From Bacillota bacterium (GTDB lineage Bacteria; Bacillota; Clostridia; DSM-8532): 9,777 nt of DNA. This document shows positions 1 through 6,116 of the stretch, piece by piece (within the stretch, counting starts at the first letter, position 1; each line of letters starts with the position of its first letter). Under the pieces are notes generated by a model. That model had not been told where the DNA came from. It ran no database searches and saw only the letters and a program-made list of their open reading frames with translations. The stretch is taken from NCBI GenBank assembly GCA_023426765.1, contig JAEZBW010000282.1:1-9777 (forward strand), read 5' to 3'. The position numbers and the translations under genes were made by a program.

Positions 1-2247
1 GTCCAATACCGGGTTTTGTACCCGCTGATGGATTTGGCGGAAGGCGTTTTTCTTTTCCTCATAACTCATTCCGTTGGTATCCCGTGTTAACATGAATACA
101 GCCTTCAGGAAGTAACCCAGTTCATCATTCCGCCCGTTTAGCCAGCTTTGGGCTTCTTCTATCCGGTTTTGTGCCACCATTTCGAAGAAAGCTTTATACT
201 CTTCTTTTTGCATCCCGGTATACGCATCCACAAGGTCACGAATGTCTGTATGAATAACCGTTTTGTATACTCCTGCACCTTCTGTCAGCAAATCTGCATC
301 ATTCATCAGTATCGCCGGTCGAAAAAGATCCAGCGTTCCTCTCCCCGTCATCTGCGTATAGTGTTGAAAGTATTTCACCGATTCCGTAAACCGGTTCATG
401 TACAGGTGTATCCGGCCTATTTCCAGTTCAGTGAATGGGTTTGGATTTCCGTTCTGAACAATAGCCAGAAGCTCTACTGCCTTGTCATATTGCTTCAAGT
501 CTTTATATTGATCCGCCAGAACGTTTTTGATATCATTACCGCCAACAAGGGTGTCGAGCCTTTGAAGCAACAGCAATGCCCGCTCATCATCCTTCCCGCC
601 CAGATCATAGATCGGATGGTCTTCCTCTGGTGCGATATACCCGTAGTCATACATTTTGCTTAAAACCTTCAGGGCATGGATATTCTCCGGATCATTTTCC
701 AAAAGCGCTTCATATGCCTTACGGGCTTCTTCGAATTTTCCGTCCAGAAGCAGCCGATCCTCCCTGGTCCATTCGCTGCCGTGGATTGTCACCTGCGCCG
801 GGGAGTGGTTGGGGTATATCCCTTCATTGCTGAAGTGAAGCATGCTGTTTCCCTGATACCCATACAAGGTATAGCCGTATTGCCCTGTATGGTATAAAGG
901 CTCTATATATTCCCTTGGATCCGGCTTGCCGCCATACGAGAACCCCATTCGGTATGCTGTTTTCTGTGCTTCCTGGATGTTGATGGTCAGCCCATTGCCC
1001 TTCTTCTGTTGAACATAATAGCTGTTATTGGTTCTGTACAGCATCCCGTCGGTCTCTTCCAGTTCAGACAGGGTCAGCATAAAGGACTCTTCCGGCAACT
1101 GTTCTTCATCCCATTGAAAGACAAGCGTATTGTCCGTCTCCTCCACGTTGACCTGGATGGGATATGACAGAGCAATATTCTCCACCCTTTCAATGTTTCC
1201 TTTCAAAACCATATCAAAGTCCGTATGAAGGCGGATGTTCTTCCCTGAAATGCGCTGCCATGGAATATACAGGATGAAGCCATAAACACCGTCCGGGATG
1301 CCGGTTATTTCAAAATGCCCTTCTTCATCGGAAATGCCCAGGCCGGTCAAGTCGTAGCCTCTGCTAATTGTGCTGGACCATCCGTTTTGGTATTCGGCGT
1401 TCTTCACAAAAACCATCAGGTTTTGTTGGGGTATTCCATCCAGCGTTATCACGCCCGAAATGCTATTTGCTTTCGTTCCGTCCTTCGCATTCACAGTAAA
1501 GCTTTGCAGCGCATCAATCATGCTGCGTGTGAATTTCAACGGTTCCTCCAGGCAGTTAAACTGTGGAGCATATTGGTAGATCATTGGATATTCATAAGTA
1601 ATTTCCCCTTCACCGGAAAACAACCGGTTTAAAACTTCAATATCCTCCCGGTACCCTTCCAAACCAGCCGGTGGTTTCATACGGGTAATGATTTGCAGGC
1701 TTTTATCCGTATCTCCCAGATAAAAATACATATTAGCCAGATGTAGGTTTCTAAACGCCTTCAGCCGCTCGTCATCAGGTTTCAATTCTTCCAGCAGTGC
1801 AATTGCCCTGTCTGTTCTTCCTCCAAACCAATTCACCATGGCTGTGGCAATCGTGTATTCTGCCATTAATTTGCGGTTCGCCGCATTGTTTGTTTTCAGG
1901 GTTTCATACTTAACATTTACGTCATCTACAGTTTTGTATCCAATATATCCTGAAAGAGATATGGATCCACCGGAAATGACCGAAAATGTACTGGAATATC
2001 TGAAATTACCTTCTTTGATGATGTTCTGCAGCCGTTTATACTCGGCCACGATGCCGCTGCTGTTTTTTGAATAATGATCGGAAATTCTGCTGTAATATAC
2101 ATTAGCCTTTTCGGTATACCCTATTCTGTCCAGAAAAAGGGCATATTGATAAAGGAGGTGACCTCCAAAGTTTGTAATAACAAGCACGGTAAACAGTAAA
2201 ATCACGCATGCTGCCACAAGGTGCTTTCCCTTCATACGAATAACCAT
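1..2247 (-). CDS. Membrane-anchored TPR / carboxypeptidase-regulatory-like protein, partial (3' end outside window)
   Basis: The frame is open for 749 codons from ATG 2247 to the window edge, so the C-terminus is missing. Residues 9-28 form one hydrophobic helix after a basic start (an uncleaved anchor or signal), placing the rest outside the membrane. Residues 30-240 are helical and TPR-like. Residues 262-320 look like a carboxypeptidase-regulatory/CNA-B beta-sandwich (SGVITLDG, then SDEEGHFEITGIPDGVYGF). Residues 350-450 are beta-rich and FN3-like. From about 495 TPR-like helices resume (GKFEEARKAYEALLENDPEN). The start overlaps the stop of the preceding gene by one base (TAATG) and has AGGAAGG upstream, so translation is probably coupled. 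As last visible gene of the ECF module it is probably its sensor or main output; the exact function is unknown. Domain names come from sequence pattern only. Confidence 0.88.
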   Translation of the reverse strand, partial: MVIRMKGKHLVAACVILLFTVLVITNFGGHLLYQYALFLDRIGYTEKANVYYSRISDHYSKNSSGIVAEYKRLQNIIKEGNFRYSSTFSVISGGSISLSGYIGYKTVDDVNVKYETLKTNNAANRKLMAEYTIATAMVNWFGGRTDRAIALLEELKPDDERLKAFRNLHLANMYFYLGDTDKSLQIITRMKPPAGLEGYREDIEVLNRLFSGEGEITYEYPMIYQYAPQFNCLEEPLKFTRSMIDALQSFTVNAKDGTKANSISGVITLDGIPQQNLMVFVKNAEYQNGWSSTISRGYDLTGLGISDEEGHFEITGIPDGVYGFILYIPWQRISGKNIRLHTDFDMVLKGNIERVENIALSYPIQVNVEETDNTLVFQWDEEQLPEESFMLTLSELEETDGMLYRTNNSYYVQQKKGNGLTINIQEAQKTAYRMGFSYGGKPDPREYIEPLYHTGQYGYTLYGYQGNSMLHFSNEGIYPNHSPAQVTIHGSEWTREDRLLLDGKFEEARKAYEALLENDPENIHALKVLSKMYDYGYIAPEEDHPIYDLGGKDDERALLLLQRLDTLVGGNDIKNVLADQYKDLKQYDKAVELLAIVQNGNPNPFTELEIGRIHLYMNRFTESVKYFQHYTQMTGRGTLDLFRPAILMNDADLLTEGAGVYKTVIHTDIRDLVDAYTGMQKEEYKAFFEMVAQNRIEEAQSWLNGRNDELGYFLKAVFMLTRDTNGMSYEEKKNAFRQIHQRVQNPVLD

Positions 2248-2543
2248 TATACTCTTCCTTCCTGACGGATGATAATGACCCTGTTTTCCTGCAGATCCTC
2301 TTCACTGACCCGAAGCAGGGGAATAGACACCGCAATTGCCACAACCAGGATAATGGCGCACCCGGCAATCAGCGTTTTCACAGGGATTGTGATTTCCCGC
2401 TCCAGAAACCGGTGAATGGGATTGTTTTTCTTTTGCAGCGCATGCAGCATCGCTTTTTTTCTTTCTTCTGAAAGCGTCATATGCGCCGTTTCGGCATGCA
2501 TCCGGGTTGCAAGTTCATCCTCGGGCATTTTGGGGTATTCCAT
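2247..2543 (-). CDS. Small single-helix membrane protein, probable anti-sigma factor
   Basis: This 98-residue protein has a charged cytoplasmic N-terminal half (1-52), one transmembrane helix (about 54-76, TLIAGCAIILVVAIAVSIPL) and a short outer tail of about 22 residues. The layout and the position directly after an ECF sigma gene fit a membrane anti-sigma factor that holds the sigma factor at the membrane. I see no zinc-binding HxxxCxxC motif, so it is not a classic ZAS-domain protein. ATG 2543 is preferred because AAAGGAGGG lies at a good distance from it; an in-frame TTG at 2549 sits too close to that site. The gene begins 29 bases inside the sigma gene and ends on the start of the next gene, so all three are likely one operon. 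The anti-sigma role is inferred from context, not from a recognised domain. Confidence 0.8.
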   Translation of the reverse strand: MEYPKMPEDELATRMHAETAHMTLSEERKKAMLHALQKKNNPIHRFLEREITIPVKTLIAGCAIILVVAIAVSIPLLRVSEEDLQENRVIIIRQEGRV

Positions 2544-3075
2544 CGCCAAATCCCTCCTTTTCCAGGTATGGCCTTAACTGTTCGCGGCCTCTTTTCATCC
2601 TTGTTTTAACGGTATTGCTGTTTTCATTCACCACCAGGCTGATTTCATCCACCGTTAACCTGTTGAAATAAAACAGCACCAAAACTTCCCGGTATTTCGG
2701 CTTCAGTCTGGCGAGGGCCCTGTGAATGCCCATCCGCCGGATGGTGTCTTCTTCTATGCTTTTCTCGCCGTATTCCTGCAGTTCTTCGGTGGGTATGACT
2801 TTTTTAAACCATTGATTGCGCAGCTTTTGTTTGCAGGCATTGATCAATATGCGATACAGGTATGTGCCGATGGAGGCTTCCCGCCGAAAGAAACGGATGT
2901 TGAAATAGAAGCTGATAAACATCTCCTGCACGCAATCTTCAGCCAGGCCTTCGTCCCCCGTCATCAGGAATGCGGTGCGCTTCATTCTGTCCCCATAGGT
3001 ATCCATCAGCTGTTCCATGGCCGAAATCTGCCCGGCCTGCAGCTGATCCACCCATGCCTGCTCTTGTTCATTCAA
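2515..3075 (-). CDS. RNA polymerase sigma factor, ECF subfamily
   Basis: This is a 186-residue ECF (group 4) sigma factor that would direct RNA polymerase to a small regulon. Region 2 spans about residues 18-86, with the core-binding and -10-recognition pattern around GLAEDCVQEMFISFYFN and TYLYRILINACKQKLRN. A variable linker follows. Region 4 is about 116-170, with the helix-turn-helix LTVDEISLVVNENSNTVKTR and the downstream RMKRGREQLRPYL. Regions 1 and 3 are absent, as expected for the family. The start is uncertain. TTG 3075 is chosen because AAAGGA precedes it (12-base gap); TTG 3096 would add seven residues but has no ribosome site and lies close to the predicted transcription start. It overlaps the anti-sigma candidate by 29 bases. 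Confidence 0.93.
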   Translation of the reverse strand: MNEQEQAWVDQLQAGQISAMEQLMDTYGDRMKRTAFLMTGDEGLAEDCVQEMFISFYFNIRFFRREASIGTYLYRILINACKQKLRNQWFKKVIPTEELQEYGEKSIEEDTIRRMGIHRALARLKPKYREVLVLFYFNRLTVDEISLVVNENSNTVKTRMKRGREQLRPYLEKEGFGDGIPQNARG

Positions 3076-3102
3076 TACGGTTGCACATCCTTTCAACGGG
3101 TT

Positions 3103-3130
3103 AGATGCATAAGGTGTATATCAGGTTTCA
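3103..3130 (-). promoter_or_regulatory. Candidate ECF-type (autoregulatory) promoter of the sigma operon
   Basis: On the minus strand TGAAAC (3130-3125) is followed after 16 bases by GCATCT (3108-3103). TGAAAC with a 16-base spacer is the geometry of many ECF promoters such as those of SigW; the -10 part matches the usual CGTA/CGTC core only loosely. Transcription would begin near 3096, just ahead of the proposed TTG 3075 start. Self-activation of the operon is inference. Confidence 0.45.
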
Positions 3131-3251
3131 TTTTTATTGCAGAATTGTTTTCACGAAAGATACATCGTCATGAATGTAGTGAAATTATATATGACACCGA
3201 TACAGGAAAGGCTGATGAAATGAACTTATACCATGGATGACGATAATTAAT

Positions 3252-4565
3252 TCAAGAAGGAGTATGACACGAAAAGCCATTGGAGCTTTCCGGGCTATAC
3301 AGCATGATTTCATCTTCTGTGATGACAAAATATACATCTTTTTCCCGTACATAGCCTGTAAATGAATTCACGCCTGCGCTTACTTCGAACCAGCCGTCCT
3401 TTTTCCCTGTGATATGAATACAGGAAACCGGGTTGTGGGCCAATGCCTCTTCAACATCCCGATGTGTATCGTTTAAAGCTACGGAATTGATATCCGGCTG
3501 ACTGTAAATCTTTGTGTTTCTCAGGATGAATCCCTGCCTGGGCTGCATTCCCTCAGTGATTTCGGTAATATATTCTTCCCTGACCCAACCGACATCCGAG
3601 TTGTCCCAGTAAAACCCGACCTTTTCAATCAGCAGCCATTCGCCTTCTTTTATGATGGCACGCGAATCAAGATAATCTTTTTTCGGCCTGATTAGATCAT
3701 TTTCATATGCAACCCCAACAACACCGCTTCCCTCGTCCGGTGCCGCATAAACCTTGATGTATGCCGCATCTTCATTTGGTACCGTGCAGCATTGCTCTTC
3801 AAGCTCACTTTTCACCATATGTGTGTACTGTTCTGCGTCGACCACCCGACAGGAGCCGAATTGAATCGGCTTATCCTCGTGGATAAAGTAAAAGTCATCA
3901 CGTTGAATCCAGAATTCCACCCTGTCGCATCCATTTGCTTTATACGTGTCGTCGGTGGCGGGCTCCGATGGAACAACCTTCCTGGCCGTATACCAGTCAG
4001 TGTTCAGCATTCCGGTTATCTCAATAACCACGCCTTTTTTCAGTTCGCACCATTTTTCAAAACTGTCGCCGGGGCCGGTTAACCCATAACAGGCATGTTT
4101 GGTTACCGTTGTTCCATATTGCTGCTTGTAATATTTAAGCTCTTCTCCGCTTTGTAGCTTTATGATCTCTGACATCAGCCATTCAGCCGTATATTTCCTT
4201 CGTGCGGCCACATTGGCCGCTCCGCATTGCTGTTTCAGGTATTTAAAAGCGTCAAAGCCCTGTTTCAGTATGTAGTCATACTCTTCACTGTATTTTTCTT
4301 TTGCATAGTCATCCGGATATCCTTCTTCAATCTCTGTGTAGATCAGCTTAAAACACTGTTCAAGCCGGTCATGATCGCCTTCTGATAAAGCTGGGGTTGC
4401 ATTGGGATTCTGTGTATCCGAATTAATATCATTTACTTCAGCAGGATGGTTATCCACGTTGGTTTCCTGCCCATGCCTTCCGGTACAACTGGTTAAAGCC
4501 ATGGTACAGATTACAACGGCAGTCGCCATCGCTATTTTAATCTGCTGCTTCCTTCTACTCACCAT
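3252..4565 (-). CDS. Lipoprotein with two C-terminal SH3-like domains
   Basis: This is a 437-residue secreted lipoprotein. Residues 1-26 are a signal peptide (basic RRKQQIK, then a hydrophobic stretch) ending in the lipobox L24-T25-S26-C27, so Cys27 should be lipidated and the protein held on the outer face of the membrane. Residues 28-60 are a polar linker. Residues 65-150 are helical, with the pattern YDYILKQGFDAFKYL followed by AEWLMSEII, which I recall from other uncharacterised Bacillota envelope proteins. The middle (150-255) is mixed. Residues about 269-334 and 345-414 look like bacterial SH3 domains (YIKVYAAPDEGSGVVG and GWVREEYI; ILRNTKIYSQPDIN and GYVREKDVYF), a fold that often binds peptidoglycan. 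ATG 4565 has AAAGGG at a good distance. It is 156-176 bases upstream of the sigma gene on the same strand. The exact role is unknown. Confidence 0.87.
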   Translation of the reverse strand: MVSRRKQQIKIAMATAVVICTMALTSCTGRHGQETNVDNHPAEVNDINSDTQNPNATPALSEGDHDRLEQCFKLIYTEIEEGYPDDYAKEKYSEEYDYILKQGFDAFKYLKQQCGAANVAARRKYTAEWLMSEIIKLQSGEELKYYKQQYGTTVTKHACYGLTGPGDSFEKWCELKKGVVIEITGMLNTDWYTARKVVPSEPATDDTYKANGCDRVEFWIQRDDFYFIHEDKPIQFGSCRVVDAEQYTHMVKSELEEQCCTVPNEDAAYIKVYAAPDEGSGVVGVAYENDLIRPKKDYLDSRAIIKEGEWLLIEKVGFYWDNSDVGWVREEYITEITEGMQPRQGFILRNTKIYSQPDINSVALNDTHRDVEEALAHNPVSCIHITGKKDGWFEVSAGVNSFTGYVREKDVYFVITEDEIMLYSPESSNGFSCHTPS

Positions 4566-4596
4566 ACTATCATCCCTTTCGCAATTACCTATTGTT

Positions 4597-4625
4597 AGTA
4601 TAGCAGAATGAAATAGTCATTAGAA
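4597..4625 (-). promoter_or_regulatory. Probable extended -10 promoter for the SH3 lipoprotein gene
   Basis: On the minus strand TATACT (4602-4597) is preceded directly by TGC, giving an extended -10. A weak -35, TTCTAA (4625-4620), lies 17 bases upstream. The distance to ATG 4565 is about 30 bases. Two tandem copies of TTACACATT (plus strand 4631-4639 and 4639-4647) lie just upstream of the -35 and could bind a regulator. Confidence 0.55.
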
Positions 4626-4660
4626 TATTTTTACACATTTACACATTGATTGGGGCGTAT

Positions 4661-4705
4661 TGTGTTGACAGGGGACGGGGGTTTTGTCACCCCCTGAATG
4701 ACACA
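4661..4705. repeat. REP-like imperfect hairpin (GGGGACGG type)
   Basis: TGTGT (4661-4665) pairs with ACACA (4701-4705) and CAGGGG (4669-4674) pairs with CCCCTG (4690-4695). Inside, GGGGG (4677-4681) can instead pair with a C run across TTTTGTCA. From memory, GACAGGGGACGG hairpins with a T-rich middle are dispersed repeats in many Clostridia, linked to REP-associated tyrosine transposases. No transposase gene is present here. Copy number in this genome cannot be judged from one window. Confidence 0.5.
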
Positions 4706-4751
4706 AAATCGTTCTCTGGTTCCCTCTGCGAAATGCAGTTTTTTCAACAGA

Positions 4752-4789
4752 AAATCATAAGCCGATGGAAACCTATCGACTTATGATTT
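4752..4789 (-). terminator. Strong hairpin, likely terminator of the micropeptide gene
   Basis: AAATCATAAG (4752-4761) is the exact reverse complement of CTTATGATTT (4780-4789). The pairing continues inward with CGAT/ATCG and GG/CC around an AAA/TTT loop. In minus-strand RNA the single mismatch becomes a G-U pair and only one base bulges, giving about 17 pairs, followed by UUUUCUGUU. This favours minus-strand termination, some 60 bases after the micropeptide stop. Confidence 0.6.
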
Positions 4790-4851
4790 ATCAGCTTTGT
4801 GTTCAGCTTACGATTTCATTGGGATATTAACCACTGCATAAGGTTCTTTCG

Positions 4852-4974
4852 TTAGAAAAATCTGCGTCTGAATCGCGGGAAAAAGAAAAACGGTACAATA
4901 GGAAATCTTATAAATCTGCGTCTAAACCTCGGGCGAAACCTTGGACGAAAGAAAGGATCAAACCCATCAGGCAT
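4852..4974 (-). CDS. Arg/Phe/Pro-rich 40-residue micropeptide
   Basis: ATG 4974 has GGAGGTG (4987-4981) six bases upstream, the best ribosome site in the window, and the frame ends at TAA 4854-4852. The 40-residue product starts MPDGFDPFFRPRFRPRF and has 14 Phe, 12 Arg and 7 Pro, with only two acidic residues (net charge about +10). A duplicated RFRRRF unit is encoded by the repeated DNA AAATCTGCGTCT (plus strand, 4858-4869 and 4912-4923). A weak candidate -10, TACAAT (5021-5016), and a good hairpin terminator (4789-4752) frame it as a single-gene unit. I do not recognise a family. Similar aromatic, basic small proteins occur in spore coats of Bacillota and among cationic membrane-active peptides; both are guesses. 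It is divergent from the Phd-Uma2 gene. Confidence 0.65.
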   Translation of the reverse strand: MPDGFDPFFRPRFRPRFRRRFIRFPIVPFFFFPRFRRRFF

Positions 4975-5083
4975 ACTAAACACCTCCGTTCATTTGAAAC
5001 ATTTGTACTGGCCCTATTGTAATATCAGCATATGAAATTGACGAGCTTTGGTGACAACTTATGTTCGAACACGCAAACATCGG

Positions 5084-5132
5084 TTTCGCACATTTTATCG
5101 CACATTTTGATTGAATATTTCGCACATTTTAT
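5084..5132 (+). promoter_or_regulatory. Three direct repeats of CGCACATTTT, probable operator
   Basis: CGCACATTTT occurs at 5087-5096, 5099-5108 and 5121-5130. The first and third copies extend to a perfect 15-base match, TTTCGCACATTTTAT (5084-5098 and 5118-5132). Starts are 12 and 22 bases apart, close to one and two helical turns. The third copy lies between the -35 and -10 of the Phd-Uma2 promoter, so a bound protein should block it. Autoregulation by the Phd-like domain is the natural guess, although Phd operators are usually palindromic. Confidence 0.6.
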
Positions 5133-5140
5133 GGTATAAT
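5111..5140 (+). promoter_or_regulatory. Sigma-A-type promoter of the Phd-Uma2 gene
   Basis: The -10 is a perfect TATAAT (5135-5140) with an upstream TGG that makes it an extended -10. A -35-like TTGAAT (5111-5116) lies 18 bases away. Transcription would start near 5147, giving a leader of about 60 bases before ATG 5208. Confidence 0.75.
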
Positions 5141-5175
5141 AATGTACACGACAATGGACATTGGGAGGCATAGAA

Positions 5176-5200
5176 CCCTTCCTTCGTCCATACGAAAGGG
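5176..5200 (+). promoter_or_regulatory. Leader hairpin covering the ribosome site of the Phd-Uma2 gene
   Basis: TTCGT (5183-5187) pairs with ACGAA (5192-5196) around a CCAT loop, and CCCT (5176-5179) pairs with AGGG (5197-5200) across a three-base bulge. The AGGG is part of the only ribosome site before ATG 5208, so the fold could lower translation. The stem is short, so the effect is tentative. Confidence 0.35.
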
Positions 5201-5207
5201 TGATCTT

Positions 5208-5975
5208 ATGAAATCAGTCAGTTACGGGGAAGGAATTACAGTAACCGCAACCGAGCTGAAGAAAAACTTCGGCAAATACATGGACATTGTTGAACAGCAA
5301 ACCGATGTTGTGATCACAAAAAACGGGAAAAAGACAGCAAGGCTCACACCCTATGTAACGGATATTGAGCAGTATTTTACTGTCCGGGAAAACGCGCTGG
5401 ATTATCAATACGGCGGAAAAAAGGTCTCCTATGAAGAGTTTATGGAGATTAGTGAGAAAAGTACGCTGCGAATGGAACTGATCAATGGTGAAATCTATTT
5501 GATGGGTTCCCCGAACATAGCGCATCAGGAATTACTGGGAAGGTTGCATTTAATTTATAACGCTTATTTTAAGGGCAAGAAATGCAGGGTGTTTCTGGCT
5601 CCGTTTGATGTACATTTTAAAAAGAAGGATATTAAGGTACCGGATGTGATGCAGCCCGATGTTCTTGTTGCCTGCGACCTGGAAAACAACGTGAATGAAA
5701 AAGGCAAGTATATGGGTACGCCAACGCTGGTTATTGAAATTCTTTCGGAAAGTACGCGAAGCAAGGACATGATTGACAAGCTGAACACCTATATGCTGTC
5801 GGGTGTTCAGGAGTACTGGATTATCGATACGCGGCAGCAGGGCATTATGGTATACACCTTTGCAGAATGTGGGATTGATCTGCTGAATCATTACAAAAAA
5901 GGAAGCATGGCTGAGTCGTTGGTATTCAAGGGCTTATCGGTGGATGTGAAAGAATTGTTCAGTGAGCTGATTTAA
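5208..5975 (+). CDS. Phd/YefM antitoxin-like domain fused to Uma2-family putative endonuclease
   Basis: This 255-residue protein joins two parts. Residues 8-50 match a Phd/YefM antitoxin N-terminus (ITVTATELKKNFGKYMDIVE, then VVITKNGKKTARLTPY), normally a DNA-binding dimer domain. Residues 70-255 match the Uma2 family (DUF820), a PD-(D/E)xK nuclease-like fold: RMELINGEIYLM with Glu90, PDVLVACD with Asp151, PTLVIEILSEST with Glu177, then DKLNTYMLSGVQEYWIID with Lys191. The expected acidic and Lys residues are present, so the fold may be active; no Uma2 substrate is firmly known to me. ATG 5208 is chosen for the AAAGGGTGA site and the Phd start; an upstream in-frame ATG at 5142 overlaps the predicted transcription start. 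The gene has its own promoter with repeat operators. No separate toxin or antitoxin gene adjoins it. Confidence 0.88.
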   Translation: MKSVSYGEGITVTATELKKNFGKYMDIVEQQTDVVITKNGKKTARLTPYVTDIEQYFTVRENALDYQYGGKKVSYEEFMEISEKSTLRMELINGEIYLMGSPNIAHQELLGRLHLIYNAYFKGKKCRVFLAPFDVHFKKKDIKVPDVMQPDVLVACDLENNVNEKGKYMGTPTLVIEILSESTRSKDMIDKLNTYMLSGVQEYWIIDTRQQGIMVYTFAECGIDLLNHYKKGSMAESLVFKGLSVDVKELFSELI

Positions 5976-6116
5976 GATTTATTGAAGGAGATGTCACCAT
6001 CGTTGCAAGTTTTCATGAAAATATTAGAAATTTTATCAGCTATTATGTGTTTGTATCCCACATTAGTCGAAAGGAAGCATTTTTCCCGCTCCAAAGGGAG
6101 TATGAATATACCCGCA
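5976..6116 (+). other. Unassigned stretch, possible gene remnant
   Basis: Twelve bases after the Phd-Uma2 stop is AAGGAG (5985-5990), followed eight bases later by ATC (5999) where a start codon would be expected. That frame is open and reads plausibly (VASFHENIRNFISYYVFVSH, then RKEAFFPLQREYEYTR) until it enters the antisense of the kinase gene near 6117. On the minus strand an ATG at 6117 overlaps the chimera stop (TGATG) and opens a 24-residue frame. I recognise neither. A truncated gene that has lost its ATG is possible but unproven. No clear terminator is seen here. Confidence 0.25.

Noticed and set aside
148..663. Long plus-strand open frames across 148-2074
   Set aside because: They lie antisense to the continuous 749-codon minus-strand gene, which has clear domain patterns.
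3181..3240. Plus-strand frame ending EIIYDTDTGKADEMNLYHG as the tail of a gene
   Set aside because: Upstream this frame is antisense to the clear ECF sigma gene and shows no start or domain; most likely chance.
4727..4745. CTGC-GAAAT-GCAG followed by a T run as a plus-strand terminator
   Set aside because: The stem has only four pairs and no plus-strand gene lies upstream; the adjoining genes point away.
4995..5020. A second ECF-type promoter (TGAAAC at 4995-5000, plus strand)
   Set aside because: No -10-like CGTA or GCAT core at 16 bases, and the Phd-Uma2 gene already has a much better promoter.
5062..5071. TGTTCGAACA palindrome as a LexA (DinR) box before Phd-Uma2
   Set aside because: The Bacillota LexA box needs CGAAC, four bases, then GTTCG. 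Only one CGAAC half-site is present with AAACA in place of the second half.
5214..5891. Minus-strand open frames opposite the Phd-Uma2 gene
   Set aside because: The plus strand carries two recognisable domains across the whole stretch; the antisense frames have none.
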